Of a DNA stretch of 64,000 nt, positions 47,539-54,514 are shown one piece after another. Every line of letters begins with the position of its first letter. Within the stretch, counting starts at the first letter, position 1. The notes beneath the pieces were generated by a model that searched no databases, was not told the DNA's origin, and worked only from the letters and a program-made list of their open reading frames with translations. The stretch spans positions 496,001-560,000 of the forward strand of contig NZ_CANMFC010000001.1 in NCBI RefSeq assembly GCF_947497025.1, given 5' to 3'. The stretch is from an uncultured Kushneria sp. (GTDB lineage Bacteria > Pseudomonadota > Gammaproteobacteria > Pseudomonadales > Halomonadaceae). The position numbers and the translations under genes were made by a program.

Positions 47539-48465
47539 ATGCATTACGAGCTGCAACACATCCTGGCCTTTTTGAAGGTGGTGGAACTGGAAAGCTTTCA
47601 CGCCGCGGCCGAAGCGCTCAACGTGTCGCAACCGGCGCTGAGCCGGCGTATTCAGAAGCTTGAGCAGGCACTGGGGACATCGCTGCTTTCAAGAACCACC
47701 CGACATGTCGGCATGACCGCGGTAGGCAGGGATTTTTATCCTCAGGCACGCCGCCTGATCGACGATTTCGATCACGCCGTCTTTAATATCAAGGCCCTGG
47801 CGGAACACCGGATCGGGCAGATCACGCTGGCCTGTATCCCGACGGCGGCCTTCTATTTTCTGCCCTCGGTCATCCGCGACTTCAATACGCAGTACCCCAA
47901 CATTCGTATCCGCCTGCTGGATTCAAGCGCCAATGAGGGGTTGGAAGCCGTGCTCAGCGGTGAAGCCGATGTCGGCATCAACATGCTGAGCGGACAGCAC
48001 CCGGACATCGAGTTCACGCCGCTGGTCGTGGAGCCCTTTGTGCTGGCCTGCCGATCCGATCATGAGTTCGCCTCGCGCAAGCAGGTGCGCTGGAGTGAAC
48101 TGAGCCGGCACCGGATGATTGGGGTCGGGCGCGCCAGTGGCAACCGAACGCTGATTGACCACGAGCTGGCTTCTCTGGAAAACAGGCCGACCTGGTTTTT
48201 CGAGGTGCAGCATCTGTCGACGTCGCTGGGCATGGTCGAGGCCGGGCTGGGCGTCGCCGCCGTGCCGCGTCTGGCCATGCCGCGACAGGAGCATGCAACG
48301 CTCATACAGCGTCCCCTGATTGACCCTGTGATTCGCCGAACGCTGGGTCTGGTGCGTCATCGCAACAGCCACCTGTCCCCGGCGGCAGAACGTTTTGTCG
48401 ACACCCTGTTGTCGCAGTGGCGAACCCCGGACGGCGGCGCATCCGAACCTTCCATCTCTGAATGA
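47539..48465 (+). CDS. LysR-type transcriptional regulator
   Basis: A 308-residue LTTR with an N-terminal winged HTH (FHAAAEALNVSQPALSRRIQ then KLEQALG) and a periplasmic-binding-protein-like effector domain (ITLACIPTAAFYFLPSVIRD). It is divergent from the PrpF-type gene and near the Tct transporter operon, the classic position for a regulator activated by the transported or isomerised carboxylate. GGAGAGGACAG precedes the ATG. Confidence 0.92.
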   Translation: MHYELQHILAFLKVVELESFHAAAEALNVSQPALSRRIQKLEQALGTSLLSRTTRHVGMTAVGRDFYPQARRLIDDFDHAVFNIKALAEHRIGQITLACIPTAAFYFLPSVIRDFNTQYPNIRIRLLDSSANEGLEAVLSGEADVGINMLSGQHPDIEFTPLVVEPFVLACRSDHEFASRKQVRWSELSRHRMIGVGRASGNRTLIDHELASLENRPTWFFEVQHLSTSLGMVEAGLGVAAVPRLAMPRQEHATLIQRPLIDPVIRRTLGLVRHRNSHLSPAAERFVDTLLSQWRTPDGGASEPSISE

Positions 48466-48489
48466 TTGTGCGAGTGTAAATGCAGTGAG

Positions 48490-48767
48490 AACCCGGTGTG
48501 GTGTCTGGTTGGCATTGATGAAAAGAGCGGGTGATTGCTTCCACCATGGTGGGGTTTAGCAGCCACCGTGACTGGCTCTATTACCTGACGGTGGATCACA
48601 ACAGGCGGCGATGCGGTCATGGCTGTGTTTTGGTTGGCAAGCGGAAAATCATGCTGATGGTGCGCTGTGGTCAGCCGGTGCTGGAGGCGTATTACCGTGC
48701 ACCGGGCTTTGAGGAAAACGGGGTCGTGATGATGGGAAAACGAATGATCGAGGACGATCAGGTTTGA
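48490..48767 (+). pseudogene. Decayed GNAT acetyltransferase fragment
   Basis: The reading NPVWCLVGIDEK (48490-48525) runs into a stop, while a shifted frame continues ERVIASTMVGFSSHRDWLYY and then LTVDHNRRRCGHG. This is the middle of a GNAT of the YpeA-like group. About a dozen residues expected between the acetyl-CoA loop (CGHGCVLV) and the next strand (KIMLMVRCG) are missing, as is the N-terminal third. The end, RAPGFEENGVVMMGKRMIED, is recognisable. So there is at least one frameshift, one internal deletion and an N-terminal loss. It borders the satellite element on its left. Confidence 0.72.
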
Positions 48768-48783
48768 AGCATGAGGGAAGGGC

Positions 48784-48803
48784 TGGCGCCCAGCAGGATT
48801 CGA
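48784..48803. other. Candidate left attachment site of the satellite
   Basis: TGGCGCC-CAGCAGGATTCGA resembles the 3' end of the tRNA-Arg gene at 61858-61879 (TGGCGCC-CC-CAGCACGATTCGA) in the same orientation, with a 2-base gap and one mismatch. It lies exactly where base composition falls from GC-rich to AT-rich. The copy is imperfect, so this is a decayed or secondary site if correct. Confidence 0.5.
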
Positions 48804-49046
48804 TTTTTGGTATAAGCTACTGTTTTTTTTAGAATAATTGTTTTGTGTTAATAATGGTTATACCAAGAGATATACCATTAAGCTGCATTGATTGCTTATT
48901 GGGGGGGGGATCCGAATCATGCCAGCGCGAGCAGGGCTGGCCGCTTACGGCCAGGGAAGGCATGACGCTAGAATAGATATAACGGCCGTCTCAAGCGCCG
49001 ATTGGAGCCGCATAGCGGCGAAAAATTGGTCACTGCACAGAGGGTT

Positions 49047-50411
49047 TTAGGGTTTTTTTATAATTAACGATGGAACAACTGGCAGGCCGCACCACTCAGC
49101 TATTTTATTATATTTGGCGGCTATTTCACTAAAAATTTCCCAGCCAGATTCTACTTTATTTATGGCGTTGTGAATCTCGCTACCATCATCAACAACTTTA
49201 TCAATTAGCCGCTTAAATTTACTCATGGCAGGCGATTTTCGGACAGATGCAGGGTCGTTATCAGCTTCAACAGTCGCTAATGAACCCTCGAGCTCACTCA
49301 GTGCGAAATATGCATCATTCGATCTTGGTAGTTCTTCCATAAGCTCATTTATACTTCCCAAAGCCGATGCTATATCATGATTTATTGCAACATTACTTGA
49401 CAATGTTATTTCAGGTTTAAAGTCAATTGAAACCTGATGCTTTTGTGATAATCCATTACCTACAATGCTAAGCAGTTGATCTATACGATTGTTCTGCATT
49501 CCAATTAAATCTTGCTGTGACTCAAGCCTAAATTGTGCAATTCTTAGCTCGTTCTTGAGTTCAAGAATAAGCTTATCACTCTTAGCGAACTTTTCAGGTG
49601 GTTCAACTCCAGAAACAATCAGTTCGTATTCATGTAATGCCTTTTCAACTGTTTCTGAATGACCGCTCTCAGTCTCTATGATCATTCTTACATTTAAACC
49701 ATTTTGTTCAATTTTTACTGAGGCGCTTTCTTCAGGATATTGCTCTCTAAGATAAGTCCCAAAGAAATTTAGAATATCTAAGCCAGCCTGATGATATTCT
49801 GGAGGGAATACAATGCATCTATCCACAACCGAACTGTTTTGCTCGACATAAGCATCTGCCTCAAGTTCAATGATTTCAGGATCTTCAATCATTATATGAT
49901 CTGAATATCCAATTATTAAGAAGGGGTATTGATGACTTAGAGGCGACAAAAGCTCAAGCTGCCCCAAATTCATCTCAAATGTTTCCCTTCTCATCCAAGG
50001 GGAATTTGCATTTCGTGCAAAATCACGAATTGGTATTAACATGATTGGAAGTTTTATAAGTCCGTGCTTCACAGCTACAGCACTCTGCTGGAAAAGCCAT
50101 CGGCTTAGGTGATCAAAACTACCAAACGGAAATGAAACGCTGAGGCCTTTTTTTGTCGGACCAAGCCTTCCAATATTTATTCGTCTGCCATCTGACGAAT
50201 AATGTGTTCTATCAATAAGCTCCCATCCCCTGTCATATAGCGATTTCTCCCATTCTTCGCGCGGGTTCTTCCTGCCAGATTCAGTCTCAATTTCAACTCT
50301 GCCAGCAATAAAATCATCAAGTGCATCCATGATTTCAGATAATTCGGAAGGGTTTTTTTCGCATGTGCTATTCCATGAATTTTTGAAACTGATGACTTTA
50401 TGAATGAACAT
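49047..50411 (-). CDS. Protein with inactive BglII-like nuclease fold and coiled coil
   Basis: A 454-residue soluble protein, AT-rich gene. Residues about 50-170 resemble BglII/BstYI-type restriction endonucleases: EEWEKSLYDRGWELIDR, then FPFGSFDHLSRWLFQQSA and IKLPIMLIPIRDF. However, the segment that carries the catalytic E-x-Q in BglII reads SVSFPFG here, so no metal site is seen. Residues about 215-270 form a compact alpha/beta region (SVKIEQNGLNVRMIIETESG). About 275-320 is a coiled coil. The C-terminus has KYNKIAEWCGLPVVP, a pattern I recall from accessory, defence-like proteins. It is downstream of a SieB-like membrane-protein gene. Function unknown; a sensor or DNA-binding role is inferred. 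Confidence 0.5.
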   Translation of the reverse strand: MFIHKVISFKNSWNSTCEKNPSELSEIMDALDDFIAGRVEIETESGRKNPREEWEKSLYDRGWELIDRTHYSSDGRRINIGRLGPTKKGLSVSFPFGSFDHLSRWLFQQSAVAVKHGLIKLPIMLIPIRDFARNANSPWMRRETFEMNLGQLELLSPLSHQYPFLIIGYSDHIMIEDPEIIELEADAYVEQNSSVVDRCIVFPPEYHQAGLDILNFFGTYLREQYPEESASVKIEQNGLNVRMIIETESGHSETVEKALHEYELIVSGVEPPEKFAKSDKLILELKNELRIAQFRLESQQDLIGMQNNRIDQLLSIVGNGLSQKHQVSIDFKPEITLSSNVAINHDIASALGSINELMEELPRSNDAYFALSELEGSLATVEADNDPASVRKSPAMSKFKRLIDKVVDDGSEIHNAINKVESGWEIFSEIAAKYNKIAEWCGLPVVPSLIIKKP

Positions 50412-50484
50412 GATTTCTCTCTGTTTACTTTGAGTATAAAATCAAGGCTCAAGCCGCGATTTATGGGGGTTCAGTAGTGGCTTG

Positions 50485-51306
50485 TTAGCCATTGCTCTCT
50501 TCTGGTTTTTTCGTAAAAACTGTTTCAATTGCAGATTTAGCCATGGGGTCAATGACATAAGTGTAGTTTCTTTGAGGTTGAGCAAATATTATGCTTTTTG
50601 AATAGCTCGAAAATATCCGCTCATTGTCATAGTATTGACTGCCAGTCGATGTGCGATTTAATCTCTTTGTTTTTATAGAGCTTCTAGAGAGAAACTCTTG
50701 GAAGTACCGTGCATCTTCTGCCTGGATACCTTCAAAGAATCTAACTAATGAATTGAACTTAATTTCGTCAAATTTACGCCATAGCTCATTATCCAAAATA
50801 TCCTTTGCTATAGTAGTTAGTGATGCGGATTCATAATGTTCTCCAATAGCTGGTGTGTAAATAATTTTAAGGCTTTTTAATGTGAATAAAGGTGCTCCTT
50901 TTTTGATTTGAACATGATTTTGCCTTTTTAGTTCTTGGATTATATAAAGCTGGAATATGTCCAGTGTTTTAAATGCACTGCGTATGTTTTCTCGATTTTT
51001 TAAGCTCTCGGATTCTGCGTTTCTGGCATTTTCGGCAGCCTTTTCCAATTTTACTTTTTCTTTTTGGCGGTTCTGGAAAGAAGAGTATATGAGCCCTATT
51101 AAACTGTAGACCAATCGAACCAAGGTAATAAACACCAATCCTCTTAAGAATTTTTTAGTCACAGGGTCAATTTCGACTAAATCTTTAGAGGTACAAGCTA
51201 GAATCGCTAACGAAACAACAAATATGGCTATATTTAGTCTTATGTCCTTCGCTTTTGTAAGCAGATCCAAAATTTCTTTAAAACCCTGCACTAATATTTG
51301 CTCCAA
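50485..51306 (-). CDS. SieB-like two-helix membrane protein
   Basis: A 273-residue protein with two membrane helices (about 22-38 and 55-75), a basic coiled coil (about 78-110, QKEKVKLEKAAENARNAESE) and a cytoplasmic domain of about 160 residues. The layout, and the region AFKTLDIFQLYIIQELKRQN, recall superinfection-exclusion protein B of lambdoid phages, which aborts infection by other phages. Similarity is weak. AT-rich like the following gene, 73 bp downstream, with which it probably forms an operon. Confidence 0.45.
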   Translation of the reverse strand: MEQILVQGFKEILDLLTKAKDIRLNIAIFVVSLAILACTSKDLVEIDPVTKKFLRGLVFITLVRLVYSLIGLIYSSFQNRQKEKVKLEKAAENARNAESESLKNRENIRSAFKTLDIFQLYIIQELKRQNHVQIKKGAPLFTLKSLKIIYTPAIGEHYESASLTTIAKDILDNELWRKFDEIKFNSLVRFFEGIQAEDARYFQEFLSRSSIKTKRLNRTSTGSQYYDNERIFSSYSKSIIFAQPQRNYTYVIDPMAKSAIETVFTKKPEESNG

Positions 51307-51464
51307 ATAGATAGGTAACAGGTAATTAGACTGAGTGCTCGTTTATTGATTTGAACGTGCATGCGCCCTTCCTCAGACTATGTGCGCTTGGTTGCAAGTG
51401 GTCAGCTTTTTAAAAGCCTGCCGAAAAATTTTCTACATCAGCTGGCCGCACCCCACTCGTTGCT

Positions 51465-51946
51465 CTATTCAAACCCACCGCCCCCCTTGTGTCGGGCGTC
51501 AGTAAGCGCATTATTTTTTAGGCCCTCTAGTCGCCCTCGCAGCCCGGTAAAGGCGAGCCTTGGCATCCTATGTGACGTAGCATCAAAGCACATCCATTTA
51601 GTGCGCTGGCAGATTACGGCTCGATAAATCCCGATGGTTATATCAGTGAACAATTACGTCTGTTGCTCGCCAAAGCGTGGATAAAAACAGGACCAGCACC
51701 AGAGTATGCGACGAGCTTAAACGCTGGTCGGCCATAATTCTTTTCACTCGCCCGGCGCGCTGTCGACTCCCCGCCCCGCCTGCGCGCTAAATGGGTCGGT
51801 TTTATTGCACCCTTGCAAACGGCACCGATCCGCGCCAGTACTGGGCCGCGCGGCGGTTTTATGGTCCCAAAAAGCCTTGCGTTTCCTTGCATCTCACACC
51901 TGCCACATAAGGCGGTACGGGGTGAAAAGCCGGCTTTCCTGCGCAC
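51465..51946 (-). pseudogene. Frameshifted Icd/Ash-like satellite protein
   Basis: Two overlapping minus-strand frames join into one sequence. The first (51946 to 51638) ends VAYSGAGPVFIHALASNRRN. The second (to 51465) reads RTKWMCFDATSHRMPRLAFT then GLRGRLEG and KNNALTDARHKGGGGFE. Phrases like these are, to my memory, typical of Ash/host-cell-division-inhibitor Icd-like proteins found in P4-type elements. The frame changes between them, so the gene is broken or uses a shift. The rest of the roughly 900-bp gap (51307-51464 and 51947-52224) has no gene I can support. Confidence 0.42.
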
Positions 51947-52224
51947 GTTGCCGTTGTGATCAGAAAACGGGTGGCCCTAGCGGTCCTCGGCAAGCTCTAA
52001 AAGTCTTTTCAGCACAATATTCGAGCGCACTGATTAAGTAAAGTTGTGTAACGGGTGGATGAGACAAAAGGAGCACCCATTACGAACCCCCTCGCTCGCC
52101 AGAGTGGAATGATTACGTCCTGATTTGGCCTGTTTCGGGCGCCACGTTATGTGGGGTAATGGCTCGGTCACCAGAACGTTTGATTCGTGAGATGGGGAAG
52201 TGATGGGAGGGGCAGGGTTAATCT

Positions 52225-53085
52225 CTATTCCTTGAAAAACCTGAGCAGGGCATTTGCCAGTGCTTCTGGTGCTTCCTCGGCCATATGGTGGCCGCAGTCG
52301 ATACCTCGACCCGTGAGCGTGGTCGTCCATGGCCGCCACACTTCCAGCACATCGCCATAAAGTCGCTCCAGATCATCACGCAGTGACCACAGCACCAAGG
52401 TAGGGCACTGGAGTCGCCGGCCTTGCTCTCGATCCTCTCTGTCATGCAGGTGATCAATGCTCATCCCTGCGCGGTAATCTTCGATCATGCCGTGCACAAC
52501 ATCCGGATCGTGGATGGCTTTTCGAAAGTCGGCGTAGGATTCAACTCCCATGGCTTTTTCGCTGCCGCCATACCATGCATCGGGATCGGCAAGAATGGCT
52601 CGTTCCGGTTTCTCTGGCTGGGCGAAGAAGAACCAGTGCCACCACTCGGTGGCAAAGCGGTCATCACAGCGCTCCAGGGCTTCCAGAATCGGGACGCCAT
52701 CCAATATGGCGGCGCGCTCGATGGCGTCTGGATAATCCATGGCAGTGCGAAAGGCGGTATAGCTGCCACGGTCGTGCCCTACAATCGTGAAGCGATCAAA
52801 CCCAAGATGATGCATCAGCTCGATACAGTCGCGTGCCTTGGCGCGTTTTGACGAATTTGCATGATCCGGCGTATCTGCCGGCTGGGATGATTGGCCGAAA
52901 CCTCTAAGGTCCGGGCAGATCACGGTGTAGTAGGGGGCCAGTAGCGATGCGACTCGGTGCCAGGTGGCATGTGTACGTGGATGACCGTGTAGCAACAGCA
53001 CCGGAGGGCCGGAGCCGCCGTATCTGACGCGCAGGGTCGCTTCAGACAACTCAACAATTTCAAGCTGGAATCCTTCGAACATCAT
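52225..53085 (-). CDS. Alpha/beta hydrolase, haloacetate-dehalogenase-like
   Basis: A 286-residue hydrolase: oxyanion loop LLLHGHPRTHATW, nucleophile Asp105 in IVGHDRGSYTAF, WHWFFFAQPEKPE (His150/Trp151, the halide-pocket pair of fluoroacetate dehalogenases) and the catalytic His in IDCGHHMAEEAP. In true fluoroacetate dehalogenases the nucleophile motif reads HDRGGR, with a second carboxylate-binding Arg; here that position is Tyr109, so the substrate may differ. AAGGGAGAG precedes the two candidate ATGs (53085, 53082). A passenger gene of the satellite, next to the iteron region. Confidence 0.72.
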   Translation of the reverse strand: MMFEGFQLEIVELSEATLRVRYGGSGPPVLLLHGHPRTHATWHRVASLLAPYYTVICPDLRGFGQSSQPADTPDHANSSKRAKARDCIELMHHLGFDRFTIVGHDRGSYTAFRTAMDYPDAIERAAILDGVPILEALERCDDRFATEWWHWFFFAQPEKPERAILADPDAWYGGSEKAMGVESYADFRKAIHDPDVVHGMIEDYRAGMSIDHLHDREDREQGRRLQCPTLVLWSLRDDLERLYGDVLEVWRPWTTTLTGRGIDCGHHMAEEAPEALANALLRFFKE

Positions 53086-53255
53086 TCTCTCCCTTAAATG
53101 ACTTGAGCCCGGTCAATAGAGAGTAGTGTCAATCGCTAATCCTTTTCGCTCGCTAGAACGAAATGATCATGCCTCAACCCAGCCGTTTCTTGACTCTCTC
53201 TTGTTGAGACTGATTCCCATTCCCCTGATACGTTTTCACATCTGTGATTTTGGGG

Positions 53256-53477
53256 TGGCAACACTGGCAACAGTGGCAACAAGGCTCAACCATGCGGGTT
53301 CCAGAGCGGCAACACTGTTGCCAGTCAAAAAGTCACTGGCAACAGAATGAGGGTGAAAAGCCCCCTTATGGTGTGGTGTTGCCAGTTGTTGCCACTCTTT
53401 AGTGTTTTACTGGCAACGCGGGAACCCGCCTGTGGCGCGGCTTTCAGCGATGTGTTGCCTTGTTGCCAGTGTTGCCA
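53256..53477. repeat. Iteron array, probable replication origin
   Basis: Twelve copies of the octamer TGGCAACA or close variants. Forward copies start at 53256, 53265, 53274, 53307, 53337 and 53411. Inverted copies (TGTTGCCA) start at 53316, 53377, 53387, 53453, 53461 and 53470. The outer groups are tandem triplets with 8-9 bp period in opposite orientation. GCGGGTTCC (53294-53302) and GGAACCCGC (53421-53429) add a 9-bp dyad inside. It lies just beyond the end of the primase-helicase operon. P4 replication proteins act on iterons (ori and crr), so an origin is the natural reading. The 572-bp gap contains no credible gene. Confidence 0.75.
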
Positions 53478-53657
53478 CTCGATTCAGGTTCCTGTGGCGA
53501 TTCTTCCTCACCGTTCCGGCGCTCGATAAGGATCGTCTGGCCATCTTTACCGCCGGTTTTGGCGATCCTTTCCCTTGGCGAGCGAAGGGGTTTAGGGGTT
53601 CCCTGCCAAAACGCAAAAGGGCCGCCCGAAGGCAGCTCCTGTTGGCATGACTCGTTT

Positions 53658-54440
53658 TCAGTGGGTCTGCTGATGCAGCGCCCGCTGCTGAAGGCTGTTT
53701 TTTGGGCCGCTGTATTGCTGCTCGCAGGCCAGTAGTGGCACGACACGCAGCACGGTCAGGCTTTCCGGTGCTGCCGGCGTCTCCTGTTCCGGATCGATCC
53801 GGCGGGTGAGCCCCATCAGGCGTTCGGCCAGCTTCTGCTGGAAGCGCTTCGCCAGCTCCTCATCGATCCGTGCGCGGTGATCAGCGGGACCGTCATTCTG
53901 ATGGTTCGGCTCGCTCATCACATCATGATCGGTCTTGCGCTTGACCTCCGGCAGCAGGGACAGCAGATGGCGCCCCTCGGGCAGATCCAGCAGCGCGGCG
54001 GTGGCCTTCTCGAAGGCCTGCTCAACCTCCAGCCCCCAGGCTTGCTGCCGGGCAACCTCATACTTGCGGCGGGCATCGATCACGGCGATGTGCTGCTCGA
54101 TCAGCGGCGCCTGCAATTCGCCGGACATGGATTCCAGCTCTTCGGCGGTCTCGCGGCTTTCACTGACCGAGCGTTTGATCTGCCGAATCTCCTTGGTCAG
54201 CTCACCGTTGCTCTCGCGCAGCAGGTCGCGCCAGCGGCGATCGTTGCTATCGGCTTCTTCCCGGGCCGCCGCTGCGCCCTTGCTGAAGCGCTCGACGCGC
54301 TGTTGCAGGTCGGTCAGCGTCTCGCGTTGGCTCAGGTACTCGTTTCGGGTCTGTTCGTGTCGGGTCATGTGGCTGGCCATGGGGGCAGCTCCTTCCTGTG
54401 GGGTGGCTTTGGTCGTGGTCCGGGCGTTGGCAGCAGTCAT
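53658..54440 (-). CDS. Coiled-coil protein of the satellite replication operon
   Basis: A 260-residue, strongly helical, charged protein (LTDLQQRVERFSKGAAAARE, then ESMSGELQAPLIEQ) with no membrane helix or enzyme motif; the last 90 residues are polar. I chose ATG 54440 because GGAG lies seven bases upstream. It is the last gene of the operon after the DUF927 helicase. Its position and coiled coil recall P4 Psu or Sid-type structural modifiers, but no sequence similarity is certain. It could equally be a replication accessory factor. Confidence 0.55.
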   Translation of the reverse strand: MTAANARTTTKATPQEGAAPMASHMTRHEQTRNEYLSQRETLTDLQQRVERFSKGAAAAREEADSNDRRWRDLLRESNGELTKEIRQIKRSVSESRETAEELESMSGELQAPLIEQHIAVIDARRKYEVARQQAWGLEVEQAFEKATAALLDLPEGRHLLSLLPEVKRKTDHDVMSEPNHQNDGPADHRARIDEELAKRFQQKLAERLMGLTRRIDPEQETPAAPESLTVLRVVPLLACEQQYSGPKNSLQQRALHQQTH

Positions 54441-54514
54441 GGGGCGTCTCCATGTGGTGGATGAGGGGACAGCCCTGGGGCCGCCCCGGTTTGCGGGGGT
54501 GAAGGTGAGCCGGT

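Noticed and set aside
48901-48909. Run of nine Gs as a phase-variable tract
   Set aside because: It lies in non-coding DNA and not at a usable spacing in a recognisable promoter; it could also be a sequencing artefact.
53256-53477. CRISPR array
   Set aside because: Repeat unit is 8-9 bp in mixed orientation with irregular spacing; no 25-37-bp repeats or spacers, no cas genes.
53400-53750. Several frames of 60-100 codons through the iteron region
   Set aside because: They are made of the repeats themselves, overlap each other on both strands and have no ribosome-binding sites or family features.
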